A DNA stretch of 64,000 nucleotides from a virus. Below the pieces are notes generated by a model. It was not told the DNA's origin and ran no database searches. It saw only the letters and a list, made by a program, of their open reading frames with translations. The DNA lies in IMG/VR virus record IMGVR_UViG_3300030103_002259, positions 1 through 64,000 of that record. The stretch is one strand, 5' to 3'. This document shows positions 51,008 to 59,274 of the stretch, in pieces (positions within the stretch are counted from its first letter, which is position 1; the number at the start of each line of letters is the position of its first letter). A program made the translations under genes and the position numbers.

Positions 51008-51463
51008 TTAACCTAATACAATTGTTCTTACTGTACCTGTAAATGAACCAGAACTTAATGTATAATTACCTAATGAAGTACATATTACTTCAAACTCTTT
51101 AGTTACATCAGTATTAGTTGCAGTATCAATAATTAATACTTGTACATATTGCTGTTGTAATGTATGAGTACAAGCTACAGTACTAGTTGGAGGACCTGCT
51201 GTAATTGCTTGAGCAGTTACAGAAGTATCATCTCTTCCTGTAGTACTAGTACATATATAAGATACAAGTTTAGTAATTACTGAATCTAAATAATCATTAC
51301 GTGAAATAACAGTGTCTGCCCCACAGACAATATCAGCACCAGTGTAAACAATACACTGTGCATTAAATACCTCAGCACATGCTGGAGGACACGGTGGTAC
51401 AACGGTATAAGCACCTGGTGTACATCCGCATTGGGTAGTTGAGTTACAATTTGAATTAGCCAT
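51008..51463 (-). CDS. Small Cys-rich fibre/decoration protein (151 aa)
   Basis: The N-terminal third is Cys/Pro-rich (TQCGCTPGAY and PPCPPACAEVF), then CIVYTGADIVCGADTVISRN and DYLDSVITKLVSYIC, which parallels the N-terminal module of the next protein (CVIWQGPDIECITLCKGDTV, then a helix ending in C). The C-terminal half is a short beta-rich domain (TNTDVTKEFEV...GTVRTIVLG). I take it for a small paralogue of the 629-aa fibre-like protein that keeps the attachment module but only a minimal distal domain. It ends the transcript before a strong terminator. Virion location is inferred from neighbours. Confidence 0.5.
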   Translation of the reverse strand: MANSNCNSTTQCGCTPGAYTVVPPCPPACAEVFNAQCIVYTGADIVCGADTVISRNDYLDSVITKLVSYICTSTTGRDDTSVTAQAITAGPPTSTVACTHTLQQQYVQVLIIDTATNTDVTKEFEVICTSLGNYTLSSGSFTGTVRTIVLG

Positions 51464-51486
51464 TTTTATTTTTATTTTTTAATTTT

Positions 51487-53376
51487 TTAATCTCCTATTT
51501 TTTGTATAAAGAATTCAAAGTAATCACTAGTAGCTAAGTAACTACTTAAATACTCCCATCTTGGATTAGGTTGACTGGGAGATGAAGGATCTTCATCATT
51601 AATAAACATTCCTAATTTAACTTCTAAAACATCACCATCTTTTAATACAACCCCTAATGCTGTTCCCGATAATGTACATTTTGAAATGGAATTATTTGGA
51701 GCAAATGAATCATTTGCATATAATTCACAAGATCCTGGTGCAGCTACATTCTGTATAGCTGATATTACAGTAATTCTAGGATTCGCTTTAGTTAAAGAAC
51801 TCACTACAACTCTTGCTATATTATTAGAACCCTGAAAAACAGTAGCTCCATTGCTTAAGTCATGTGAGCTAAAAGTTCCTGTATAACTAATCATCTCAGC
51901 TGAAACTATCACACCAGCAGTAGCTGTTATATCAATAAACATAGTACCATTAGGAAAATTGACCTGTACAAGTCCATCTACATAAGTAGAAACACTTGGG
52001 GTACCTCCAACTAGTACATTAACACCAGCTGGGGTGTCATTAGATGATAAGTTATCACCACCGTACCAACCTTTACCTGTTCCAAAAAATGTACCAGAAG
52101 TTGCAGGTTCAGGAGCCGCAGGAGAACCAGAAGAAGATGGTATATTACTTGTGACAGGAGCGCTTAAAACAATATTATAACATAGGTTATATACACCGCC
52201 CATTCCTGCTGGTATTATAAAATTTCCACCAGTTATTATACCACCTGAAAATGTATCATATATATCACTGCCTGCAACACCTGGAAATTTAAAAGGACCA
52301 GGTACACCTTGGCAAAGACTATTAACTGAACCAGAATTAATATACCCATCTTTTATTAAATATAAACCACTAGTAGAGTTAATATTACTAGCGCCTCCTC
52401 CTAGAGTATTAGAACCTGTATTTCTAATTAAAGCTCTAGGTTGATTTATATTTGCAGTAAAGTTATAATTAGGTAAGCCTGTATTTTCAGTAAATGATAT
52501 TGTATCACTATCTGTAAATGTTACAGTAGTAATATTTCTAAGATCACAAACTGCTATCCATAAATTCTGTATAGTTTGAGCTAATGTATTGGGAGCCGAT
52601 ATCCAACCAGTTGGTCCTGGATATGCACTAGACATTGTACCAACAGCTGCGTCATTACCATCTACAATAGAAGCTGAAGCAGCAGTTATACAAGATGGAT
52701 TAAAAACACTTAATAAATCAGATGCGGTTCCAGAAGAACCTAGTATGACATCAATTGTTGCACAATAACCTATTGTAGCATCATTCACTAAATTATCTAA
52801 TACAACATCAATTGGTGCAGTAGGAGAACCTATAATGGTCTCAAAACAACCTGTTGGTATTGGAGGAATAGTAAATGAAGGAGGTGTTGCATTTTCTAAT
52901 GCAGTAACTCTAATATCAATATTAGTTATTTGATCTTGTAAACTAAGAATTTCAGTAACTAAAGAACATACTTTATTTGCAATTGCTTGTACATAATCTA
53001 CAAGCTGCATATTAGTTGTAGTTCCTTCAACAAAACAATCAGCTACTGATACAACACAATCAGGACATCCTGAATCTGTTGTAGGAGTAGATGCAGGCAC
53101 ATCTTCTAATTCACATATTCTAGAAATTAATAATTGAATAAGTGCTTCAAAATTTTCTGGAGGACATGCAGCTGAGATACCTAAACAAGTTAAATCATAA
53201 CTAGATACATTTGTTTGTTTCATCAATGTACATAACTCAACAGCTAATGCATAAACTACATCAGAAACAGTATCTCCTTTACAAAGCGTAATACATTCAA
53301 TATCAGGTCCTTGCCAAATAACACAGTTACTTGATATAGGAGAACAAGGTTTATTATCTAAATTTAACGGTTTCAT
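51487..53376 (-). CDS. Fibre-like virion protein with Cys module and coiled coil (629 aa)
   Basis: An N-terminal module (CVIWQGPDIECITLCKGDTV, then DVVYALAVELCTLM and YDLTCLGI) is one I recall from structural proteins of marine and crAss-like phages. A second, weaker copy follows near 106-142 (CVVSVADCF...ANKVCSLVTEI). A short heptad helix (LSLQDQITNIDIRVTALENA) leads into beta-rich, Gly/Ser/Thr-rich sequence to the C terminus, with a NLWIAVCDLRN element midway. This order of attachment module, coiled coil and beta tip is typical of trimeric phage fibres. It could be a tail fibre or head fibre; no host receptor domain can be named. A candidate promoter lies 15 bases upstream of the start. Confidence 0.55.
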   Translation of the reverse strand: MKPLNLDNKPCSPISSNCVIWQGPDIECITLCKGDTVSDVVYALAVELCTLMKQTNVSSYDLTCLGISAACPPENFEALIQLLISRICELEDVPASTPTTDSGCPDCVVSVADCFVEGTTTNMQLVDYVQAIANKVCSLVTEILSLQDQITNIDIRVTALENATPPSFTIPPIPTGCFETIIGSPTAPIDVVLDNLVNDATIGYCATIDVILGSSGTASDLLSVFNPSCITAASASIVDGNDAAVGTMSSAYPGPTGWISAPNTLAQTIQNLWIAVCDLRNITTVTFTDSDTISFTENTGLPNYNFTANINQPRALIRNTGSNTLGGGASNINSTSGLYLIKDGYINSGSVNSLCQGVPGPFKFPGVAGSDIYDTFSGGIITGGNFIIPAGMGGVYNLCYNIVLSAPVTSNIPSSSGSPAAPEPATSGTFFGTGKGWYGGDNLSSNDTPAGVNVLVGGTPSVSTYVDGLVQVNFPNGTMFIDITATAGVIVSAEMISYTGTFSSHDLSNGATVFQGSNNIARVVVSSLTKANPRITVISAIQNVAAPGSCELYANDSFAPNNSISKCTLSGTALGVVLKDGDVLEVKLGMFINDEDPSSPSQPNPRWEYLSSYLATSDYFEFFIQKIGD

Positions 53377-53390
53377 ATTTATGTCTAATT

Positions 53391-53422
53391 ATAATATACA
53401 AATTAATTTTAACAATTGCAAG
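53391..53422 (-). promoter_or_regulatory. Candidate late promoter upstream of the fibre-like gene
   Basis: On the minus strand CTTG (53422-53419) is followed after 20 bases by TATATTAT (53398-53391). The start codon is 15 bases further on. The spacing and the second box match three other sites in the window. The upstream box overlaps the end of the 886-aa gene. Confidence 0.3.
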
Positions 53423-56069
53423 TTGTGCAAATGCTTGTATTCCCACATGAACAGGAGGATTTAGATGCACAATTAAAACTAGGATCTCTAAGAGCTTGCA
53501 TATCAATTAAAGTCTTTTTTAATATCCAATTTTGTAGCTCATCTGGACAACAATTAGATATACCATATCTTTCTTCTAAAGCTTTTTTATACATTATGTC
53601 AGCAAACTCACATGTTATTTTATCATACTTATCTGCTGAAAGCACTGGTGTATTATAGCCTGGTTTTACTTTTCTATTATTTTTAAATACTGGTTGTGGA
53701 CATTGACCCTCTTGACAATCTCCAAATTTTTCTAAATAAAAAATACCATTATCATATGCTTCCTTTGGTACAACATACTTAACACACATCTTACCAGTAG
53801 TTTCTCCTGGAGGTAGCTTATATGAAAAGAATACATCATCACAATCATAATACTCTACTTGGCCTGTATCATCCTCAGATACATTTGTAATTTTAACACA
53901 TTCACATTTAGCATCTGCTAGAAGACAATCAGGGCAGTCAATATATTCTGAAGCAAATGTAACTGACTCAATCATTCCTGGAGTATCAGTAGCAGCCACT
54001 TGCCAGCATCCAGTACAATTTGATATCTTAATAACCTTACCTTTATAGGCATTTAAATCAGTATCTGTATAAATTATTCTAGATGAATCTTCACAATCTG
54101 TTAATTCAAAATAGTCTGCCTTACATTTTTCACAATCATCAAATGAAGACGTTATTGTAATATCTGTATCTGTAGGTGGATTATATGTAATTAACTCTAC
54201 ATAATAACACCCACAATTATCCAATTCTACAACTTTATCTACATGTGTAGATAAATCATTTGTTGTATATAAGATATCTACCGCATTATCACAAGAGGTT
54301 AGTTTATAAGCAATAGGTCCTATACATTCAGGACAATCATCATATACTTCTAAAACAGTTACATTAGTAGGACAATCTTCACAACCAATATTACATACAG
54401 TAGAAGCAAGGGTGCGAACAGAACTTGTTGCAGTTCCATCAGGCCATCTACCTGAACCTGGCCAAGGATTTAATAATGGACAATCAGGAATACCACTATT
54501 TACTATAGCTAAAGTATCTGAACTAGGAGGCGAAGGATCACCAACTGCTGATAATTTAGTTATATACCAACCGCCTACACCTACAGGATTTGACCATATA
54601 GCATATGTTTCCATGGCACCACCACCTGGTCCAGCTGTAATTTCAAACTCCCAAACCTTTTGATTATTATATACTAATCCATTAAATATTGCTGTAGTTT
54701 GATATACACCGTCTACACGTATATCAACACATAAACAAGAACCATCTATTACTTGCCAGCAACCTTCATACCCATTTAATGTTACTATTTGATTTTGTAA
54801 AAAGTAAGGGTATAATTCAGATTCTGTATATATTACTTCTTGTGTTTCACAATTAACTAATGCAAAACATTCTATAGGGCATTCATCATCTATACAATTT
54901 GAACCCTGATTAATAATAAACGAAGCACCTGGGGAGACAGCACCAATTGAAGGATATATACTAGAACAGAATTTACCAGGCCCCATTTGATTAGTTACTA
55001 GATTACCATTACAATCTACATATGTAACGATACCAACTCCTGATCCTGTACCAATACCAGACTGTCCTTTAAACCCACTAGGTACAATACTTGGACTTAT
55101 AGAACCAACATTTGAAGAACCTGTACTAACAATTTCATAGCATTTACAATCACAGGGAGCAGGTTTTACAGGATCTACTGAAATAGTAGCTACAGCATTA
55201 ACACACGATTCTGATGGACCTACATACCAAGTTCCAGCCATAGGCGTTCCTAAGTCATTATCTATAAGTGTTACAAATTCACCAATATAGTTAGATATAT
55301 CATCTACACCATATTGATTTATATCTGATAAAACTTGAAATGTATTACCATCACAATCATATACAGTATAACAAAACTGTGGACATCCTAGACAAGCATC
55401 AACTACAGCCTGACTATCACAATCTAAACCTGAAGTTGCTGTAGTAACTTGAGTAAAAGTTATACCCTCAGCATAAGCAGGAGCTGCACTTAAGCTATTA
55501 TATTCAGTTTCAGGTATATCTTGTACCACAGTTACTGTATAACAACTACCAAACTCTATATTCTGGATATAAGATGGTGACCCTACTGATATAAGACTTT
55601 GATTTATTTGACCTTGGAGATTGCTTAAACCACCTGTATAAAATATAGGTATAATTATTCCTAAATAATCTTGGTAATTATCCCCGCGAAACTCAAGTGT
55701 ATCATATTGCTCACAACATGGAGTAAAAACAAGTTTATTAAAACCAGGACTACAATCAGAACATGCAGCATCTTGGCAATCTACAACTGGAGTAAATACA
55801 GAATAATCAAGATCAGCAGTAAGACCAAAAAAACCATTTCCAGTAACTGTAAATGTATAGCAATCCCCTGTTATAAACTCTACTATATTACCATTATTAT
55901 CCGTTAATGTTTGGTTTGCACCAGTATATACAAATACCTCAGAACCTGGTAAAGGAGGTGTTAATGAACCAATACCACCTGTTGCAGGATCTACACTAAC
56001 TAATAATGTACCTGTTTCACCACTATTACAACATCTAGTGATTTCTATATATGGTATTGTGTTAGCCAT
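53409..56069 (-). CDS. Cys-rich repeat virion protein (886 aa)
   Basis: Much of the protein is built from related modules of about 60-70 residues with the pattern aromatic-x-L-x-x-C, then I-x-Y-T-x-x-D/E-L, then a turn and GCWQV or GCYYV, ending in a C-x-x-C pair. Two clear tandem copies lie at about 53930-54117 and 54120-54315. Another domain type occurs twice (CxCxxI...G-x-V-x-Y-x-DC...CP). The C terminus (KYDKITCEFADIMYKKALEE, then SNCCPDELQNWILKKTLIDM and a Cys-rich tail) is a separate conserved-looking helical domain. There is no signal peptide. The many paired cysteines suggest a disulphide-stabilised, outward-facing adhesin or decoration protein. It starts directly at the stop of the 45-aa zinc-ribbon gene. 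Function inferred from composition and context. Confidence 0.55.
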   Translation of the reverse strand: MANTIPYIEITRCCNSGETGTLLVSVDPATGGIGSLTPPLPGSEVFVYTGANQTLTDNNGNIVEFITGDCYTFTVTGNGFFGLTADLDYSVFTPVVDCQDAACSDCSPGFNKLVFTPCCEQYDTLEFRGDNYQDYLGIIIPIFYTGGLSNLQGQINQSLISVGSPSYIQNIEFGSCYTVTVVQDIPETEYNSLSAAPAYAEGITFTQVTTATSGLDCDSQAVVDACLGCPQFCYTVYDCDGNTFQVLSDINQYGVDDISNYIGEFVTLIDNDLGTPMAGTWYVGPSESCVNAVATISVDPVKPAPCDCKCYEIVSTGSSNVGSISPSIVPSGFKGQSGIGTGSGVGIVTYVDCNGNLVTNQMGPGKFCSSIYPSIGAVSPGASFIINQGSNCIDDECPIECFALVNCETQEVIYTESELYPYFLQNQIVTLNGYEGCWQVIDGSCLCVDIRVDGVYQTTAIFNGLVYNNQKVWEFEITAGPGGGAMETYAIWSNPVGVGGWYITKLSAVGDPSPPSSDTLAIVNSGIPDCPLLNPWPGSGRWPDGTATSSVRTLASTVCNIGCEDCPTNVTVLEVYDDCPECIGPIAYKLTSCDNAVDILYTTNDLSTHVDKVVELDNCGCYYVELITYNPPTDTDITITSSFDDCEKCKADYFELTDCEDSSRIIYTDTDLNAYKGKVIKISNCTGCWQVAATDTPGMIESVTFASEYIDCPDCLLADAKCECVKITNVSEDDTGQVEYYDCDDVFFSYKLPPGETTGKMCVKYVVPKEAYDNGIFYLEKFGDCQEGQCPQPVFKNNRKVKPGYNTPVLSADKYDKITCEFADIMYKKALEERYGISNCCPDELQNWILKKTLIDMQALRDPSFNCASKSSCSCGNTSICTTCNC
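53930..54315 (-). repeat. Tandem protein repeat in the Cys-rich virion protein
   Basis: Two adjacent copies of a 60-65 residue module read AYKLTSCDNAVDILYTTNDL and YFELTDCEDSSRIIYTDTDL at their starts. Both continue to a Gly-Cys aromatic element and end in D-C-x-x-C. A more diverged copy (CFALVNCETQEVIYTESELY) lies further toward the N terminus. They mark internal duplication of an adhesin-like unit. Confidence 0.65.
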
Positions 56070-56207
56070 TTATCTTTTACTTTTTAATTTTGCTTCATAT
56101 GAGCTTGCACATGTACTGCATACTTGTTTACCATCTGAAGCTGTTCTTTTTTGACATCCACATGATAATCTTTTTCCGCAGTTCATACATCTTACTCCTG
56201 CTGCCAT
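56070..56207 (-). CDS. Small zinc-ribbon-like protein (45 aa)
   Basis: ATG at 56207-56205 opens a 45-codon frame to TAA at 56072-56070, whose last base abuts the ATG of the 886-aa gene. The product begins MAAGVRCMNCGKRLSCGCQK and ends with VCSTCASSYEAKLKSKR. Four of its cysteines form C-x-x-C pairs (C7/C10 and C30/C33) with two more between, as in a mini zinc ribbon. The exact abutment to the next gene and the complete fill of the gap argue for a real gene. Such tiny Cys4 proteins are common between phage structural genes. Function unknown; a metal-bound nucleic-acid or protein adaptor is possible. Confidence 0.72.
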   Translation of the reverse strand: MAAGVRCMNCGKRLSCGCQKRTASDGKQVCSTCASSYEAKLKSKR

Positions 56208-56228
56208 AACTTGTTGGTTTAGTTTAGT

Positions 56229-56771
56229 TTAACAATGTTTACATTCTAACTTTTGTAATAGTTTTAATGCATAATTATATAATGTCATTCCAGCTTGGCT
56301 TTCATGACATGTTTCTACTTTAGCTTTTGCTGCATCTAAGTAACCTTTAATAAGCTGTAAGTATCGCAATCTTTCTTTTACTTTTGGCCGAGGATCACAA
56401 TTAGACGCATCTATATCACATAATAGTTTTTCATATATACTTAATGCATGAGTCATTCTTAAATGATTATAATCAACATATACTGCACAAGATGGATCTA
56501 CTGTATATCTAATAAAGTAAATACCATCTGGTAAGCATGCATGTATTGAATCACAATTTTCAGTTTGAATTCCTAAATCACATGCTGTAATAGAAGGAGT
56601 ATCTCCTGGAGTAAACAACACTTCCGTGCTATCATTAAAACCAGGTACAGTAATTAATAAACGAGGATTGAATATTGATACCAACGGTGAATACACACTT
56701 GTATCAAGTACTTTTAAAACACATGATGTAGTCACACTAGGTACTTCTAAACTTAATACATGATTTGCCAT
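56229..56771 (-). CDS. Virion-associated protein next to the major virion gene (180 aa)
   Basis: The first half is beta-rich (LEVPSVTTSCVLKVLDTS, then a TACDLGIQTENC loop and LPDGIYFIRYTVDPSCAVYV). The second half is helical (YEKLLCDIDASNCDPRPKVK, then LRYLQLIKGYLDAAKAKVET and a NYALKLLQKL helix with a C-x-x-C end). I recall the LPDGIYxIRY plus YLDAAKAKVE combination from structural clusters of marine and crAss-like phages but know of no assigned role. It follows the 494-aa gene across an intrinsic terminator, so it is made at a different level. It may be an auxiliary capsid or connector protein. Confidence 0.5.
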   Translation of the reverse strand: MANHVLSLEVPSVTTSCVLKVLDTSVYSPLVSIFNPRLLITVPGFNDSTEVLFTPGDTPSITACDLGIQTENCDSIHACLPDGIYFIRYTVDPSCAVYVDYNHLRMTHALSIYEKLLCDIDASNCDPRPKVKERLRYLQLIKGYLDAAKAKVETCHESQAGMTLYNYALKLLQKLECKHC

Positions 56772-56782
56772 ATTGATAAAAT

Positions 56783-56820
56783 AAAAAAGGGAGAGGAGAA
56801 AATAAATCTCACTCTCCCTT
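56783..56820 (-). terminator. Intrinsic terminator after the major virion gene
   Basis: On the minus strand a 9-bp perfect stem (56820-56812 with 56795-56787) is extended by GAG/CTC pairing (56808-56810 with 56796-56798) past one unpaired base, closing an A/T-rich loop. A run of six T residues ends the structure (56788-56783). It begins 20 bases after the stop of the 494-aa gene. Confidence 0.88.
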
Positions 56821-56840
56821 ATATGAGTAATTAATTATTG

Positions 56841-58325
56841 TTACTGTTGATCTTCTGCAGCTGGTGGAATTTCTTCAGCTGGTGGAATAGGGGCAACAGC
56901 TGCTGCTACCACAACAACACTTGGGTCATCACATGCAACAATAGCTTCCTGAGTATAATCAATACAATCTTCATTACCAGCAGCAATCAATGTATTTTGG
57001 ACATCAGCTAATAATGCTTGTATATCAGCATTTAAACCAGCAGCTCCACCAGTTGGCGCAGCAATATCTAATAGATACTGATCGTTATCAAATGTACCTG
57101 AAGGATTATTGAATCTTGGAATAGTATGTAAGATAAATGCTCTATCATATAATGCAGTTCTATCAACTTGTCCAGGACCAGTTCCTAACATGTCATTACC
57201 TTGAGTAATCTCACGAATTCTTAAATCAGTTGCAAAAGGAATTTGTCTGTAAGATTCTGATAAGATAAAGTCTCTCAATACACTTTCACCAAGTCCTTGT
57301 GGTTTTTTACCTTCACACTCATTTACAATACAAATTCCAGTAAACTCACATGGATCACCATTTAAGTCAACTTCAGAAGCAAATAATCTTAGAGGCTCAG
57401 TTCCGTAGAAATCTGATGGTTGGAAAGTACAATCTCCAAATCTAGTTTCTTCATAAGCACCTACTAACGTTAGTCCAGCACACTCATCAGTGTAAGCAGC
57501 AGGAGTATAAGCATCAGCAGTAGTTGCAATAACTGTAGCTGGACCAACTAAACCTAAGAAGGCGTTAGTTGCAGCAACAGCAGAAAGAAGTACAGCAGGA
57601 GCAGTTCCAGCAGGATATACTAGAGTTGTTCCATTTCCTACAGCACCGCCAGAACCAGCAGCAGTTACAGTAACTACAGGAATAACAAATGGTTCTGCAT
57701 TAGTACGTCCATTAGGTCCAGAACCTGTAAGAATAACACTCTCTTGAATTCCTCTTTGCCATTCAAGCATTACAATAGCTGGGTTAACAGCTACAGGAGC
57801 AATTGAGTCATCCTCACAACATCCTGTATAAGCAGTAACTTCTTGATATGCTTGACGATTTAACATTCTCAATGCAGGGGATCCTTTTACATCTACTCTT
57901 AAGTGATAGTTTTCACCACATAAGAAAGTTGGACAGCAGTTTGGATCTCCAGCAGTAAATGGTGTAGTACCAATATGTAAAATAGACTGTTGAGCAGGAT
58001 TTGCTCTTTGAGTCCATATTTTACTGATATACTTAGGATTAATTCCTTTTGATTTAATTGATTCTTGGTAACCACCGTGGAAAGGTCCAATTCTGTCACT
58101 TCCATAAGGAGCACCAGATGCAACAACAAATTGACATGTAGTTGCTTCATCACCAGCACCAGCTGCACCAACATTAAGTGGTGTCCACTGTCTTGCATCA
58201 TACAAAGATAATTGTCCTGAAGTTAGTTCACCACTAGTAGCAGTAGTAGCTGGAGGTGCTGCTACAGGAGCAATATACTCAGACATAATGAATGTCTTTC
58301 TAAAAGCATTGTTAAAATAAGCCAT
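56841..58325 (-). CDS. Probable major virion protein, candidate major capsid protein (494 aa)
   Basis: The gene stands alone between a candidate promoter and a strong terminator, as expected for a very abundant protein. Its length (494 aa) fits crAss-like major capsid proteins, which are near 490-500 residues. The sequence begins MAYFNNAFRKTF, has an Ala/Thr/Gly-rich region with few charges, and a recognisable core (RIGPFHGGYQESIKSKGINP and GENYHLRVDVKGSPALRMLN, later LRDFILSESYRQIPFATDLR). It is unusually Cys-rich (NCCPTFLC, TGCCEDD, CIVNEC). I cannot trace an HK97-fold signature with certainty. A tail-tube or other major structural protein remains possible, and the capsid gene could then lie right of the window. 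Confidence 0.5.
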   Translation of the reverse strand: MAYFNNAFRKTFIMSEYIAPVAAPPATTATSGELTSGQLSLYDARQWTPLNVGAAGAGDEATTCQFVVASGAPYGSDRIGPFHGGYQESIKSKGINPKYISKIWTQRANPAQQSILHIGTTPFTAGDPNCCPTFLCGENYHLRVDVKGSPALRMLNRQAYQEVTAYTGCCEDDSIAPVAVNPAIVMLEWQRGIQESVILTGSGPNGRTNAEPFVIPVVTVTAAGSGGAVGNGTTLVYPAGTAPAVLLSAVAATNAFLGLVGPATVIATTADAYTPAAYTDECAGLTLVGAYEETRFGDCTFQPSDFYGTEPLRLFASEVDLNGDPCEFTGICIVNECEGKKPQGLGESVLRDFILSESYRQIPFATDLRIREITQGNDMLGTGPGQVDRTALYDRAFILHTIPRFNNPSGTFDNDQYLLDIAAPTGGAAGLNADIQALLADVQNTLIAAGNEDCIDYTQEAIVACDDPSVVVVAAAVAPIPPAEEIPPAAEDQQ

Positions 58326-58354
58326 TTTTTTTCTTTTTTAAATTTTATAAATAA

Positions 58355-58396
58355 ATAATATACTATAATATACTAAAAGTTTTTTAATTAATCAAA
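58355..58396 (-). promoter_or_regulatory. Candidate late promoter of the major virion gene
   Basis: On the minus strand TTTG (58396-58393) is followed after 20 bases by TATATTAT (58372-58365), with a second TATATTAT ten bases on (58362-58355). A 30-base AT-rich leader runs to the start codon at 58325. The sequence before the second box (CTTTTAG) also resembles that at 34449-34453. It is the best-placed of the four candidate promoters. Confidence 0.38.
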
Positions 58397-58403
58397 CCTA
58401 AGA

Positions 58404-59102
58404 TTAATTATTTCTTTCAGCCTCTTGCTGACCTCTAGAATACTGATTTCCAGATTCTATATCTCCAGCTATTATACTTACAGCTTCGTCAATAATTAAT
58501 TCTACAATGTCATCTTTAAACTCAGAAGTAACATCTGTAGTAGATTCAACTTCAGTATATGGATTTATACAACCTTTAACTTGAATTAATCTAGGCTGTC
58601 TATAGTAAGTAAGTTCTGATTTAGATATTTCAAAGTCTGCGTTAGTATAAATGTTTATACCATCATCAGTTAAAGTAGCAAATGTTTCCGCCCAAGAAAA
58701 ACTAGGTTGTTTAGATTTATCTCTCAAAAGCTGATTAAGATTTTCTTCTTCTGCTAAATAGACAGTCATTCTTCTATTTTCACAACAACCTTTACATGCG
58801 TTAACATCAAGCCTTTTCCACTGTAAATAATCTTTAGGTACAGGACCTCTATAATAAATATCTTCTTCTTGAAGTAAAATTGGATCCTGAACTAATATAA
58901 CCTGAAGATCATCTTTTCTTCTGGTAGATTGCTCATCACCTTCTCTTAATGTATTAATACCATGCAGCTGTCTTCTGCACCACTCTACTTGAGCTTTGTT
59001 AAAAGCCTCAACTATTTGCCAGCACAAAACATTATCATAATCTTGACTATCAAGTTTATTGAGCCTTTCTTTAATTTTTATTGTAAGTGTGCTATTTAAC
59101 AT
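58404..59102 (-). CDS. Adaptor-like head-tail protein (232 aa)
   Basis: The N-terminal helical part (LTIKIKERLNKLDSQDYDNV, then CWQIVEAFNKAQVEWCRRQL) is followed by a beta region with YYRGPVPKDYLQWKRLDVNA, CKGCCENRRMTVYLAEEENL and SFSWAETFATLTDDGINIYT. It ends with a helix (DDIVELIIDEAVSIIAGDIE). This helix-strand-helix plan resembles connector and tail-tubular-type proteins, and the gene lies directly before the major virion gene. Its stop is followed by a hairpin without a T tract. Its start overlaps the stop of the 56-aa basic gene by one base (TAATG). Assignment is by fold pattern and position only. Confidence 0.5.
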   Translation of the reverse strand: MLNSTLTIKIKERLNKLDSQDYDNVLCWQIVEAFNKAQVEWCRRQLHGINTLREGDEQSTRRKDDLQVILVQDPILLQEEDIYYRGPVPKDYLQWKRLDVNACKGCCENRRMTVYLAEEENLNQLLRDKSKQPSFSWAETFATLTDDGINIYTNADFEISKSELTYYRQPRLIQVKGCINPYTEVESTTDVTSEFKDDIVELIIDEAVSIIAGDIESGNQYSRGQQEAERNN

Positions 59103-59272
59103 TACTTCTTTTTCTTTCTTTTAGCGGCAATCTTTTTAAAAGTCTTAGCAAGTGTTTTAGCTTTACCTGTACAAGTCTTCTTTGTAATAGGTGTGCATTT
59201 ACCTTTAGTACCTCTCTTCTTAATAGAAGCACTAACTTTTTGCATCCACTTTTTATCTTTCTTTTTCGCCAT
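59102..59272 (-). CDS. Small basic phage protein (56 aa)
   Basis: ATG at 59272-59270 opens a 56-codon frame ending in a TAA that shares one base with the next ATG. The product starts MAKKKDKKWMQKVSASIKKR, continues GTKGKCTPITKKTCTGKAK and ends in a Lys/Arg tail. Very similar short proteins (K-W-x-Q-K-x ... K-C-T-P-I-T-K ... A-K-T-F-K-K) are, as I recall, frequent in aquatic phages, with no known function. It begins 2 bases after the stop of the upstream basic gene. It belongs to the basic-protein cluster, possibly DNA-associated in the capsid. Confidence 0.75.
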   Translation of the reverse strand: MAKKKDKKWMQKVSASIKKRGTKGKCTPITKKTCTGKAKTLAKTFKKIAAKRKKKK

Positions 59273-59274
59273 AT

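Noticed and set aside
57899-58201. Second minus-strand frame of 100 codons inside the 494-aa gene
   Set aside because: Out-of-frame shadow with Leu/Val/His-biased sequence; the in-frame gene has clear protein character.
58381-58411. Hairpin after the 232-aa gene (8-bp AATTAATC / GATTAATT)
   Set aside because: No T tract follows on the minus strand and the stem is only A/T-rich, so it is not called a terminator.
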